A stretch of 64,000 bases of DNA from Eustoma russellianum (GCA_036186865.1 AP025053.1:6399932-6463931), one strand, 5' to 3'. Shown: positions 33,718-44,066, numbered from the stretch's first letter. A program made the numbers and translations. The notes: generated from the sequence alone by a model not told the origin.

Positions 33718-34800
33718 ATTTACATCCTGATTTCATTTCTTCACAATCCATCACTTTCTTAGAAGATGATCCTAAATCCTACAAGGAGGCGATGCAATCG
33801 AGAGATGCATCGTTTTTGAAGGAAATAATTGATGATGAGATGACTCGTTATTGTCAAAAAATACGTGGATTCTCACTGATTTGCCTCCGAGTTCCAGAGC
33901 AATTGGATATAAATGGGTATTTAGAAGAAAATACAATACAGATGGTTCAATTCAAACTTTCAAAGCTAGATTGGTCGCCAAAGGTTTTAGACAAAGAGAA
34001 GGGATAGGCTATTTCGATATATATGCTCCGGTTGCAAGAATAACATCCATTAGAGTGTTGATAGCATTAGCATCCATAAATAATCTGTTTATTCATCAAA
34101 TAGATGATAAGACTGCATTTCTCAATGTTGATTTAGACGAAGAAGTCTATATGGAACAACCGGAAGGTTTTGTTCTACCGGACAATGAGCATAAAGTGTG
34201 CAAATTGGTAAAATCATTGTATGGATTGAAACAAGCACCGAAATAATGGCATGAAAAGTTTGACACTACCATTTTAAAGAATGGTTTTCGGTATAATAGT
34301 GCTGATAAGTGTGTATATTCCAAGTTTACAGACAAATATGGTGTTATTATTTGTTTGTACATGGATGGCATGATGATTATTAATACTAATATGGTAGGAG
34401 TAAATGAAACTAAGAAGTATTTAACTTCACAATTCCAAATGAAAGATTTAGGTGAGATAGATACTATTTTAGAGATAAAAGTGTCCAAAATAGTGGGGGT
34501 TTTACTCTTTGTCAATGTCATTATATAAGTAAAGTGTTGAAAAAGTTCAATCACTTGGAGATCAAAGAAGCAAACACACCATTTGATGTCTCATACAAAT
34601 TGACTGGACTTACCGGTAGAGCGGTAGCACAACTAGAAAATGCTAGTGCAATTAGTAGTTTAATGTATGCTACATATTGCATTAGACCGGATATTGTCTT
34701 TGCAGTGTGCAAATTATCAAGGTATACTGATAATCCTAGTATGGACCATTGGAAGGCAATCGGAGGAGTAGTTGGGTACTTGAAGAGGACAATGAATTAA
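33718..34800 (+). pseudogene. Copia reverse transcriptase (continuation of the split element)
   Basis: It resumes pol right after the Gypsy: DDPKSYKEAMQSRDASFLKE, then a frameshift, GYKWVFRRKYN, ARLVAKGFRQREG, HQIDDKTAFLNVD and YGLKQAPK with a stop. The catalytic motif is LYMDGMM where YVDD is expected, so the second active-site Asp is Gly. Later segments reach CIRPDIVFAVCKLSRY and a stop near 34798. Confidence 0.84.
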
Positions 34801-35310
34801 GGATTGTATTATAATAATTTTCTCTCCGTGTTGGAAGGTTATACTGATGCTAGTTGGATAACTAGAGTTGGTGATAACAAATCTACTACGGGTTGTGTGT
34901 TTACATTGGGTGGTGGTGCGGTTTCTTGGGCTTCAAAGAAACATATATGCATAACTCATTCTACAATGGAATCTGAATTCATAGCATTGGCATCTGCAGG
35001 TAAGGAAGCGGAATGGCTGAGAAATTTATTATTGGATATAGAGTTGTGACCACAACCGATGCCAGCCATTTCCTTACACTATGATAGCCAAACAACAATG
35101 TCTAGAGCTTATAGTAAAATTTATAACTGAAAATCTAGACATGTCAGCCTTAGGCATGATTATGTAAGGCAATTAATAATGGATAGTGTAATAGCCATTG
35201 CATACGTCAGATCCTGTAATAACCTGGAAGATTCATTGACAAAGAATCTTTCAAAAGACTTGGTACAAAGTACATCTTTAGGGATGAGATTGAGACGTAT
35301 GAGATAAGTT
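34801..35310 (+). pseudogene. Copia RNase H (continuation of the split element)
   Basis: GYTDASWITRV, STTGCVFTLGGGAVSWASKKH and THSTMESEFIALASAGKEAEWLRNLL are RNase H marks. A stop at 35047 is followed by the tail (CNNLEDSLTKNLSKDL) to about 35306. Confidence 0.83.
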
Positions 35311-35813
35311 CACTTATGGTGGAAACCCAACCTTTCCTAGTATACTAATAGTCAAAGGTTCAATGTGTAACAACAAGTCACAAAGTGAGGGATTAAAACA
35401 CTAAGATTGATCTTTAAAGAGTCAACCCGCACTATATTGATCTTTAAACAATTGGAATATTTTTGTTAAAGAAGGGTGAGTGTTATAGCACTCTTAATGA
35501 AGGATTAAGAGGAACTATCTTAATCTTCACCTATATGAACATGGGAAGTGGTGCGGCTTCGACAAGCAAAAATCTTGAAATGTTCATGAAAACTAGGGGA
35601 AGCACAAGGCCATAAAGTGCGGTTTAAGATGAACTTCTAGGGAGAATGTGGTTTCATTTGTACAATATTCCCGGTTCTAGCACATAGAAATCTGATTCAA
35701 GGCTTTTAAACTATCAAGATTTCGTTAGAACTTTGAAGTATTATACTAATAAGAGTTTCAAATAGAAAGATACTTCTTAGATGCATGAAATGTCATAAAT
35801 AGCTTTACAAACT
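35311..35813. other. Untranslated 3' region of the split Copia
   Basis: AT-rich, with no convincing ORF, between the end of RNase H and the polypurine tract. Confidence 0.6.
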
Positions 35814-35823
35814 AAGTGGGAGA
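35814..35823 (+). other. Polypurine tract
   Basis: AAGTGGGAGA directly before the 3' LTR. Confidence 0.8.
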
Positions 35824-35824
35824 T

Positions 35825-36652
35825 TGTTATAATAGTTTGTAAAGACAATTGGAAGAAGAATGAAAGTGGATTGGTATTTAAATAAGCAAGAATAGCTTGA
35901 CACATAATATGGATCGATTCATGTCTCAGTTGGATAGACCCATGTGGCTTGAAAATGAAGCTGAGTATTCTGTTGGACATAGATCAATCACATTGATGAT
36001 CGATGTCACATAGATCGATGACTTCGACCAATCGATGTAGCCTGAGTGCAAAGTTGAAGTTTACTGTCCAACATAGATCAATCACTTGGATCGATCGATG
36101 TGACTTCGATCAATACATAGATCGATCGAAGTAGCTTGATGAAAACCTGGAGTACACTGTGAGACATCGATCAATACTTCGATCGATCGATGTGGCTCAG
36201 ATGAAAAGTTGGACTCTCTGTGAGACATCGATCGATCGATGACATCGATCGATCGATGTGCTCAACTGATGTGATTTTTCATCTAAAGATGTAACTTATG
36301 CACCAAGGGACATATCCAATCACCAAGCAATGGCTAGAAACATCTGAAATGAAGTTCACGAGCCTATAAAAAGGCTATTACAACATATTTGAAGACATCT
36401 TAAGCTTAAATTCATTCTTGTATTTTATATTCTTCTTCATACACAAAACACTCTCAATTTGAAAGTTTATTTTAGTTTCTCTCCTTATTGCTGAGGTTTG
36501 AAACTAGTTGGCTGTTGTATCATAGGAAGAAATTTGTCTATAACCCTGCAGCAATTAGTGGAGGCAAATATTCCTTACGGAAAGTGTAATACACGCCTCA
36601 AGCCATCAAACTTGGTCATTCTACTCTTTGTTCTTATATCCATTTCTTAAGA
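35825..36652 (+). mobile_element. 3' LTR of the split Copia
   Basis: TGTTATAATAG to CTTAAGA, about 828 bp. The end CA seems mutated to GA and is followed by CTTTG, a likely target duplication of CTTCG at 20670. It carries the GATCGATC cluster at about 35905-36262, with an extra ATCGATCGATG unit at 36226-36258 not present in the 5' LTR. Confidence 0.8.
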
Positions 36653-37404
36653 CTTTGTATTTTAGACACGCATCTTAGTATAATGTTTGCGTATCATAGG
36701 ATGTTCTTGAATTTTTACTTGAATGTGCAAATCCACATATATTAAGATATATATACCCATATCAGTTACATTTATGTTAATAGAGAAAAAAAGTTAAAAT
36801 ACAACATATAAAACCCTATTTTACAAACAATGACCTTCTATGTTATATTATTGGTTTACCAAATCTTTTAATGGAGAGGTTTTGAATTATATGCTTGTAA
36901 TGAATAATACGTCTTCATGTTGGAATTATTTTATCTTATGTAAGATGTGTTATGAATGGAAAAATAATTCAGGGAATATGTTACATGTTAGTTGTTACTC
37001 TTATTATCTAATAGAAGTTCTCTTTTCTGATAGTACCCTCGGTGACTAGGATGATCTACAACATATGTTTCTCGATTGTCATATGACGTAAGTATATACA
37101 TTGACTAATCTATATAGTCATATAAGGATGGAGAGTGATATGTAAGTTTCAAATTAGATGATGCATGTGTTGATAAGATTAAACATGGATCTGATAGAAG
37201 TCTTTCCAACGCTGCTATGGTATTTATGGGATGCTCAAAATAAGAAATCGTCTGAGGGGAGGCATATCACTTTAGTATTTCGAGTTACCGAATTTCGAAT
37301 CCTTTATTCGATGAAGTTGTTAGATCTTTCTATGATACTCATAATGTATGCCTTGTCGACATAGTGTTGTTGATTAATGAAAGTTGAGATGTTTTATCTA
37401 AGAC

Positions 37405-37590
37405 TGTACAAAAATTTTAAAAACCAAACTAATTAACCAAACCAAGCTGATTCAACCGAGAAAAACAGAACCACAGTTTTACAATTGGTTTATAGATAAT
37501 GAAAAACCGAACTGGTTTAAGCCGTTTAGTTTTGGTTTTGAAAATTTAAAACCATCTAAACTAGACTGGACCGGTTTTTATAATACATAT
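37405..37590. repeat. AACC/GGTT-rich degenerate stretch, possible MITE
   Basis: CCAAACC, ACCGAAC and GGTTT words recur on both strands. The edges TTTTAAAAACC and GGTTTTTATAA are inverted, which fits a decayed fold-back element. No target duplication was identified. Confidence 0.35.
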
Positions 37591-37607
37591 CCATGCATAC
37601 GCGCGCG

Positions 37608-37608
<1 letters not shown>

Positions 37609-37651
<43 letters not shown>
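37609..37651. repeat. AT dinucleotide microsatellite
   Basis: About 20 AT units, next to a short GCGCGC run. Confidence 0.95.
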
Positions 37652-37653
<2 letters not shown>

Positions 37654-37875
37654 AATAGATATCTTTTATTTATTATTCCTATTTTCTGATTTTCTCTAAG
37701 CCTCTAACCCTAGCAGCATGTTTGCACCTGCACATTGTAAGACCTCTTGAATGGTCTGAAGTCATACAACAGTAAATTTCCAGAAATCGAATTGTAGGTA
37801 GCTCAGATGATAAAAATCATTATTATTTCTTAATATTCTTGTTCCTGACTGCAATTTGTTGCTTTTAGATCCTTA

Positions 37876-37880
37876 GTTCT
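37876..37880. repeat. Target site duplication GTTCT, left copy
   Basis: GTTCT recurs exactly at 43695-43699, directly after the 3' LTR. Confidence 0.9.
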
Positions 37881-38129
37881 TGTTGAAATACCAGTAAATA
37901 GCAAGTAGCCGTTTGTATATTTCAGAATAAGACATCATACTGATGTCATCAGCAGAAATGAGCCGTTGGGGCTCCAGGATAGTGATTGTATATATAGGAG
38001 TAATAGTATACTTAGTAGTTAAGTTGGAAACTTGTTTCCAAGAAGATTATTCTGTAAATGCTCAATCGCCTCAATAAAAGTATTCTTTCCAAAGTGTTGA
38101 GATCTTAAATACAGTTTTATATTTCTATA
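37881..38129 (+). mobile_element. 5' LTR of the young Copia
   Basis: TGTTGAAATACC ... TTTCTATA, 249 bp. A TATA-like ATTGTATATATAGG lies at about 37987-38000. The imperfect inverted pair CATACTGATGTCATCAGCAG is present. The noncanonical TA end is fixed by the primer site on the inner side and by the target duplication at the other LTR. Confidence 0.93.
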
Positions 38130-38142
38130 TGGTATCAGAGCC
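38130..38142 (+). other. Primer binding site (initiator Met-tRNA type)
   Basis: TGGTATCAGAGCC abuts the 5' LTR with no spacer. Confidence 0.93.
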
Positions 38143-38837
38143 ATCAAGGGAAGTGATCAATAAAGAGTTCTCGAACATTTTTTGTTTCTGATCAGAGGAA
38201 AAATTACTGGAGCAGTGACAATCTCCATTGCCATTGCTCAAAGGATCCAGAGACGAAGAAAGAAGAAGACTGTGTCTAAAGGGGCAAATTTGTCCATGTA
38301 TAATACTCTGCTTTTATTATTCTTATTTGATATCCAAAGAAAAACAGCGGGAAAATAAAGCGGACAAGGAAAAAAAAAACAAAATCCTGCAGAGGAAGAA
38401 AAATCTTGCATTGATTGCTCAAAAATCTTCTGCCAGGTAAAAGCGACGTGTTAAAGAAAGAAGGCTTCTGTGCACAGAAGGAAAGGACAGCTGTATTAAT
38501 TGCACCAAAAATTGTGCACCGAGAAGAAATCTAGAAGCAATCTCGGTAAAATTAATGTGTCAAAAACTAGCACATGCAAGGAGCAACGTGGACCCTTATT
38601 CTTCACACATCTTTTACTACTACTTCCACACTCTTTAAATCCATTTATTATTGACATTGACTATTCTTCTTTCTTGCTTAATTTACGCTCTCTTGTTCAA
38701 ACAACGTACACTTTTTCTTTTAAGCTCCTTCTTTTTCTACCTACTTCGTCTACTCCGTCAACCATCAGATCCTTCATCCCTGCTGAAAAATCCTTCATCC
38801 CTGCTGAAAAAAATCCTTCCAGAAAAATTTGTCACCG
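38143..38837 (+). other. Untranslated leader of the young Copia
   Basis: About 700 bp with several short ATG-led frames and no domain. A 21-bp direct repeat (CATCCCTGCTGAAAAATCCTT-like) occurs at about 38769-38815. It should hold packaging and translation-control signals, which cannot be pinned down by eye. Confidence 0.6.
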
Positions 38838-41800
38838 ATGGCTGAACAGGGAAGTGAGGTAACCTCCACTAATCCTGCTGAAAAACACTCTGGACATGGA
38901 TCTGGATCTGGGTCTGCTACGGGAGGAGCCATCCTTGATGCTACTCCAATTTCCATCACGAATCAGAAGCTGCATGGCAACAACTACTTACAGTGGAGTA
39001 GAGCTGTGGAACTGTTTATCACTGGACGGGGCAAAAAGGACTATCTGTCCGGAAAAATGATAGTCCCAGCTGAAACTGATGACAAGTATCCAATCTGGGA
39101 AGCTGAGAATTCTATGATCATGTCTTGGTTGCTTGGTTCCATGACACCGGAAGTAAGCAACACATTCATGTTGTATCCCTCTGCATCCGCTATCTGGAGT
39201 GCAACAAGAGAAATGTACTCTAAAAGGGATAATATATCCGAGCTCTATGAGTTAGAAACACATCTGAAGAATGTGAAGCAAGGAGATCAAACAGTTAGTA
39301 AGTTCTTCAGTACTCTCTCTCAAGTCTGGCAACAAATCGATTCTCTAGAAACATATCAATGGGGTTGTGCTACAGATAGCAAACTGTACCAAACTATTAA
39401 GGAAACCAGACGTCTGTTTGGTTTCTTGTCAGGATTACACAAAGATTTTGATGCAGTACGTAGTAGAATCTTAAGCACAAAGCCTTTACCGAGTATAAAC
39501 TCAGCCTTTGCAGATGTAAGGCAAGAAGAGAGCCGCATCAAAGTAATGATGGGGCCCTCTACAGGGTCATCAGAGCTATCTGCACTCACAACCCAGGACA
39601 TGGAGAATGGGAGTAAGTCTGTGAGTTTCACAAATAAGAGATCTGGAGGAAAAGATTCCCGTAAGAAGTATTGTCGTTTTTGTCATAGAGAAGGTCATGT
39701 TGTTGAGGAATGCTATCGTAGACCAGGGTCACAGGTTAAACCACCTCCATGGTTCAAACAGAACTTCTCAGGGAGGTCTGATACCAAGAGCTATTCAGGT
39801 AGGCCAGATAACAACAGTGCAGGACGGGCAGATACTGAGCCTTGGCGGATGCCTAGGGCAGCGGTTGCTGATACTGGTTCTAGTGCTGGATCCAGTGAAG
39901 TCCCTGTCTTTACACAGGCACAATATGATGCAGTTGTCAAAATTCTAGAAAGCCAAAGGTCTCAAATCCAAGCACAGCAAGTCAGAGCCACAATGGCAAG
40001 CACTGGTACAGGTAAGTCTGGTAAGACACAAGGTTGGATTATTGACTCTGGTGCTACCAACCATATGACATTTGATCATTCCTGCATGCATAACTTTAGA
40101 TTCTTTGCATGCCCAAAGAAAGTGAAAATTGCTAATGGTGAAAGCATTGATATTCTGGGTCAGGGAGATATTCAGATTTCTAATAACCTTATTCTCAGGG
40201 ATGTTCTTTATGTGCCTAAGTTGGATTGTAACCTTATTTCTGTTAGAAGACTTATGATTGATAATAAATGTTTGGTTATCTTTTCTCCAACTAAATGTTA
40301 TTTCCTGTCCCCTTCTTCTTCTTGCTTCCAGGAGGATGCAATGAGGGAGAGTATTATCAAGGGGATGATTGGCAATGCTAGCCATCATAAGGGATTGTTT
40401 GTTTTGGAGAAAGGGAAGTCAGAAACCAACATTTTGAGAAGTGACTGTTCAAGATATTTTGCAGATCATTCTAGTATTTATTCTTGTGTGAACACACAGC
40501 ATGTTCAAAGAATAGATAAAAGTAAGTCTAGAATGGATCTTGTTATGTTATGGCATAAGAGATTGGGACACCCAAATTTCTTATATTTGAAGAAATGTAA
40601 GCCAAGTCTGTTTAATGGAATTTCGATTGATCATCTTACTTGTGAAACTTGTTTATTTGGTAAACAATCTAGGGCTCAATATCCTGCAAAACCTTACAAG
40701 GAAAGTAAACCATTCAACCTCATTCACTCTGACATTTGGGGACCTTCCAGAATCTTAAATTATAATGGGAGTAGATGGTTTGTTATTTTTGTAGATGACC
40801 ATACAAGGATTACTTGGACTTTTTTACTAAAACACAAGTCTGAGCTACCTTCAGTGTTCAAAAATTTTGTTAACCTAGTTCAGAATCAGTTTGGAGTGGT
40901 AATAAAAAACCTTAGGTCTGACAATGGTAGTGAGTATCTTGATCAAGAAGTGAGACTGTTTCTTAATGAAAAAGGCATCCACCACCAAACCTCAAATGTA
41001 TATACCCCTCAGCAAAATGGGGTTGCTGAAAGGAAACATAGGCACATTCTAAGTATTGCTAGATCTATCATGTTTTCTATGCATGTTCCCAAATATCTAT
41101 GGGGAGAAGCTGTGCTTACAGCTACATACTTAATAAACAGGACACCCTCAAGGGTGCTGAACTTTGTAAGTCCCAGAGAAAGATTTTTAACACATTTCCC
41201 TCACTGTTTACTTCTTTCTGAGCTCCCATTTAGAGTGTTTGGATGTGTGGCATATGTTTATCTTCAGGCTCATCAGAGAGGAAAACTGGAAAGGAGGTCT
41301 GTTAAGTGCATGTTTTTGGGTTACTCAAGTTCACAAAAGGGGTATAAATGTTTTTGCCCTAACACTAGAAAGATGTATACTACTTTAGATGTCACCTTTG
41401 ATGAATCTTCTTCATATTATGATTCTAATCATCTATCTAGTGATGCTGAACAGGGTGAGTTCTGGAGCATTATTGATATTTCTACTGTTGGCTTGAACAG
41501 CACTGTGCCTAACAGTCCTGAACTTACCAATGGGTTGAATGACCCCACTAATTCTCATGGTTTTGAGACTTCAGGGGGAGAGCTGACTAATGAAATGTCA
41601 GTTCCTCTGCCCATTACACAGGTGTATTCAAGAAGGAGATCTCAAATATTACCACCATCTCAGAATGATACTGGTTGCTCAGATAGAACTCACATCAATT
41701 CAATACCAACCAGTGATAACTGTGATGATCTACCAGTAGCATTAAGGAAAGGGACAAGAGACTGTCTAAAATATCATAAATTCCTTGGAAACAAGGGATA

Positions 41801-43451
41801 CCATGCTTCATTCCCGTTAAAAGATGTTGTATCATATGACCACTTACTCCCACAGTTCAGGTTATTTACTGTTTCTCTTGACACTCAGTCTATCCCTTCG
41901 TCTATAGAAGAGGCAATGCAGGATGATAACTGGAGGCAAGCAGTTAATGAAGAGATGAATGCTTTGAAGAAAAATCATACATGGGATCTGGTTGATGCTC
42001 CTGATCAGGTTCGTCCAGTAGGCTGTAAATGGGTTTTTTCATTAAAATACAACTCAGACAGGACAATTAGCAGGTATAAGGCCAGACTAGTGGCCAAAGG
42101 TTTTTCGCAGTCTTATGGCATTGATTATATGGAAACTTTTGCACCTGTTGCTAAGCTTAATACTATTAGAATCATTTTTTCGATAGCTATAAATTTAGAC
42201 TGGGAACTTGCTCAATTAGACATCAAGAATGCGTTTTTAAATGGAGAGTTGCAGGAGCAAGTTTTTATGAGAATTCCTCCTGGCTTTGAATCTGTCAAAA
42301 CACAGGATAAGGCATGCAAGTTAAGAAGATCTATCTATGGCTTAAAACAATCCCCTAGAGCTTGGTTTAGCAAATTTTCTGAGGTATTACGAACGTATGG
42401 TTTTAAACAAGCACTTAGTGATCACACCCTATTTGTTTTTGCAACAAACACATCTATTACAATTCTCATTGTGTATGTGGATGACATTATCTTAACTGGA
42501 AATTGTTGTCAAAGTATCTCACATGTAAAACAGTACCTATCAACTGCTTTTGAAGTAAAAGATTTAGGTCCACTGCGATACTTCCTTGGCATGGAGGTGG
42601 GGAGAAGCAGGACAGGTATGATTATTTCTCAGCGCAAATATGTTCTAGATCTTCTTCAAGAAACTGGCATGTTAGGTTGTAAGCCATCATCCACTCCAAT
42701 GGAACATGTAAGTAAGAAATCGATGGTGACACAGCACTCTCACGCACTTAAGGACATTCATTCATATCAGAAGTTGGTAGGGAAGTTAATCTACCTATCA
42801 CACACTAGGCCTGACATTTGTTATGCTGTGAGTTATGTCAGTCAATTCATGCATTCACCTACAAATTTACACCAACAGGCTGTCATGCGCATTCTTAGAT
42901 ATCTTAAGGGTAGACCTGGTCAAGGCTTATTTTTCAAAAAGACTAACTGTAGGGACCTTCAAGTCTTTACTGATGCAGATTGGGGAGGATCACTTGGGGA
43001 TATGAGATCCACATCAGGTTACAGCACTTTTCTCTGGGGAAATCTTATAACGTGGAGAAGCAAAAAGCAATCTGTGGTATCTCGTAGTAGTGCTGAGGCG
43101 GAATTAAGGGCTTTGGCACAAGGGGTTTGTGAAGGATTATGGATTAGAAGAGTCTTAAAAGACTTACATCAGGATGTTGATGCTCTGCAGATCAAAGTGT
43201 TTTGTGATAATAAATCAGCTATCAACATGGCTGAGAATCCTGTACATCATGACAAGACCAAACATGTGGAGATCGATAGTCACTTCATTAGGGAAAGACT
43301 AGAAGATAAATCGTTGAGTATTCAGTATGTGTCATCATTGGAACAAATTGCTGATATATTTACAAAGTCTGTTGCCCCTTCATTATTTCATAAGTTATTG
43401 TCCAAGCTTGGTTGTAAAGATGTGTATGCCAAGCTTGAGGGGGAGTGTTGA
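38838..43451 (+). CDS. Copia Gag-Pol polyprotein, intact
   Basis: The first in-frame ATG is at 38838 (MAEQGSEV), giving 1537 residues; the frame is open three codons upstream from a TTG. Approximate order: Gag 40-250; CCHC knuckle CRFCHREGHVVEEC near 280; protease WIIDSGATNHMT near 405; GAG-pre-integrase LWHKRLGHPN ... CETCLFGKQ near 575-620; integrase with HSDIWGP, RSDNGSEY and QNGVAERKH; reverse transcriptase with QLDIKNAFLNG near 1130 and YVDDIILTG near 1216; RNase H with DADWGGS near 1383, SSAEAEL and CDNKSAINMAE; ending DIFTKS and GEC. All catalytic residues seen are present. The polyprotein would assemble particles, copy RNA into DNA and insert it. The stop TGA lies inside the 3' LTR. 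Confidence 0.95.
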   Translation: MAEQGSEVTSTNPAEKHSGHGSGSGSATGGAILDATPISITNQKLHGNNYLQWSRAVELFITGRGKKDYLSGKMIVPAETDDKYPIWEAENSMIMSWLLGSMTPEVSNTFMLYPSASAIWSATREMYSKRDNISELYELETHLKNVKQGDQTVSKFFSTLSQVWQQIDSLETYQWGCATDSKLYQTIKETRRLFGFLSGLHKDFDAVRSRILSTKPLPSINSAFADVRQEESRIKVMMGPSTGSSELSALTTQDMENGSKSVSFTNKRSGGKDSRKKYCRFCHREGHVVEECYRRPGSQVKPPPWFKQNFSGRSDTKSYSGRPDNNSAGRADTEPWRMPRAAVADTGSSAGSSEVPVFTQAQYDAVVKILESQRSQIQAQQVRATMASTGTGKSGKTQGWIIDSGATNHMTFDHSCMHNFRFFACPKKVKIANGESIDILGQGDIQISNNLILRDVLYVPKLDCNLISVRRLMIDNKCLVIFSPTKCYFLSPSSSCFQEDAMRESIIKGMIGNASHHKGLFVLEKGKSETNILRSDCSRYFADHSSIYSCVNTQHVQRIDKSKSRMDLVMLWHKRLGHPNFLYLKKCKPSLFNGISIDHLTCETCLFGKQSRAQYPAKPYKESKPFNLIHSDIWGPSRILNYNGSRWFVIFVDDHTRITWTFLLKHKSELPSVFKNFVNLVQNQFGVVIKNLRSDNGSEYLDQEVRLFLNEKGIHHQTSNVYTPQQNGVAERKHRHILSIARSIMFSMHVPKYLWGEAVLTATYLINRTPSRVLNFVSPRERFLTHFPHCLLLSELPFRVFGCVAYVYLQAHQRGKLERRSVKCMFLGYSSSQKGYKCFCPNTRKMYTTLDVTFDESSSYYDSNHLSSDAEQGEFWSIIDISTVGLNSTVPNSPELTNGLNDPTNSHGFETSGGELTNEMSVPLPITQVYSRRRSQILPPSQNDTGCSDRTHINSIPTSDNCDDLPVALRKGTRDCLKYHKFLGNKGYHASFPLKDVVSYDHLLPQFRLFTVSLDTQSIPSSIEEAMQDDNWRQAVNEEMNALKKNHTWDLVDAPDQVRPVGCKWVFSLKYNSDRTISRYKARLVAKGFSQSYGIDYMETFAPVAKLNTIRIIFSIAINLDWELAQLDIKNAFLNGELQEQVFMRIPPGFESVKTQDKACKLRRSIYGLKQSPRAWFSKFSEVLRTYGFKQALSDHTLFVFATNTSITILIVYVDDIILTGNCCQSISHVKQYLSTAFEVKDLGPLRYFLGMEVGRSRTGMIISQRKYVLDLLQETGMLGCKPSSTPMEHVSKKSMVTQHSHALKDIHSYQKLVGKLIYLSHTRPDICYAVSYVSQFMHSPTNLHQQAVMRILRYLKGRPGQGLFFKKTNCRDLQVFTDADWGGSLGDMRSTSGYSTFLWGNLITWRSKKQSVVSRSSAEAELRALAQGVCEGLWIRRVLKDLHQDVDALQIKVFCDNKSAINMAENPVHHDKTKHVEIDSHFIRERLEDKSLSIQYVSSLEQIADIFTKSVAPSLFHKLLSKLGCKDVYAKLEGEC
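43434..43445 (+). other. Polypurine tract, within the end of the coding frame
   Basis: GCTTGAGGGGGAG directly before the LTR is both the plus-strand primer and codons for the last residues (LEGE). Confidence 0.85.
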
Positions 43452-43694
43452 AATACCAGTAAATAGCAAGTAGCCGTTTGTATATTTCAGAATAAGACAT
43501 CATACTGATGTCATCAGCAGAAATGAGCCGTTGGGGCTCCAGGATAGTGATTGTATATATAGGAGTAATAGTATACTTAGTAGTTAAGTTGGAAACTTGT
43601 TTCCAAGAAGATTATTCTGTAAATGCTCAATCGCCTCAATAAAAGTATTCTTTCCAAAGTGTTGAGATCTTAAATACAGTTTTATATTTCTATA
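43446..43694 (+). mobile_element. 3' LTR of the young Copia
   Basis: Read base by base it matches 37881-38129. It is followed by the GTTCT duplication at 43695-43699. Confidence 0.93.
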
Positions 43695-43699
43695 GTTCT

Positions 43700-44057
43700 T
43701 CTTAAATTTCAGAAGTAATCGAGTTTTCTTGCGACTCTTGTTTTATGACCGGCTTCTGCCTCCTTGTTTAAGAGCACCTAAAGAATTTTCTCGAATTTAC
43801 GATGGAAAAACATGTGATGCGATATTTTTTTCTCTTTTTTCTTATATATTTTTAAAGTGACGTTTCTATTTTCTCTGTTTTTTGCACCAATATTACAGTC
43901 TTAATAATGATAAAATTGAAATTGATGATATAATTGTGAATTTTGGTTGATTCAACGTGTGTTTTAAGTCAACGAAATGGTAGTCTTGACCACAAATCTT
44001 TTTGGTGTCAGATATACTAGCTCAAATCATTGGTTCAATAAGTGATTTCTCCTTGCT
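43700..44057. other. Intergenic sequence without recognised features
   Basis: AT-rich with no ORF of note. It is the right-hand flank of the young Copia target. Confidence 0.5.
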
Positions 44058-44066
44058 CTTACTTTT
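44058..44066. repeat. Target site duplication CTTACTTTT, left copy
   Basis: Nine bases repeated exactly at 44249-44257, flanking the GC-rich fold-back element. Confidence 0.8.

Larger units (their letters stand above)
20675..36652 (+). mobile_element. Old Copia retrotransposon split by a Tat-type Gypsy
   Basis: LTRs at 20675-21449 and 35825-36652 start TGTTATAATAGTTTG and share sequence throughout. Gag, protease and integrase lie at 21469-23693. The Gypsy occupies 23694-33717. Reverse transcriptase and RNase H resume at 33718. Coding parts carry several in-frame stops, an integrase deletion and a changed RT active site. No Met-tRNA primer site is visible after the 5' LTR, and gag starts only about 20 bp after it, so a small deletion there is likely. 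Confidence 0.88.
36658..37875. other. Intergenic sequence without a recognised gene
   Basis: AT-rich; ORFs are short and without domains. It includes a GGTT/AACC-rich stretch (37420-37590) and an AT microsatellite. This is the site into which the young Copia inserted. Confidence 0.6.
37881..43694 (+). mobile_element. Young, structurally complete Copia retrotransposon
   Basis: It is 5814 bp with 249-bp LTRs (37881-38129 and 43446-43694) that I read as identical. It has a Met-tRNA primer site, a 0.7 kb leader, one uninterrupted gag-pol ORF, a polypurine tract and a perfect 5-bp target duplication. The LTRs end TG..TA, not TG..CA. Equal LTRs mean a recent insertion by the usual logic that both LTRs are copied from one template. 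It looks able to encode all its own functions; whether it is expressed cannot be seen. Confidence 0.95.

Noticed and set aside
37405..37590. GGTT/AACC-rich stretch as a definite hAT MITE
   Set aside because: The ends are weakly inverted and no 8-bp duplication was found; kept only as a low-confidence repeat.
38829..38837. Start of the young Copia polyprotein at 38829
   Set aside because: That codon is TTG; the first in-frame ATG is at 38838.
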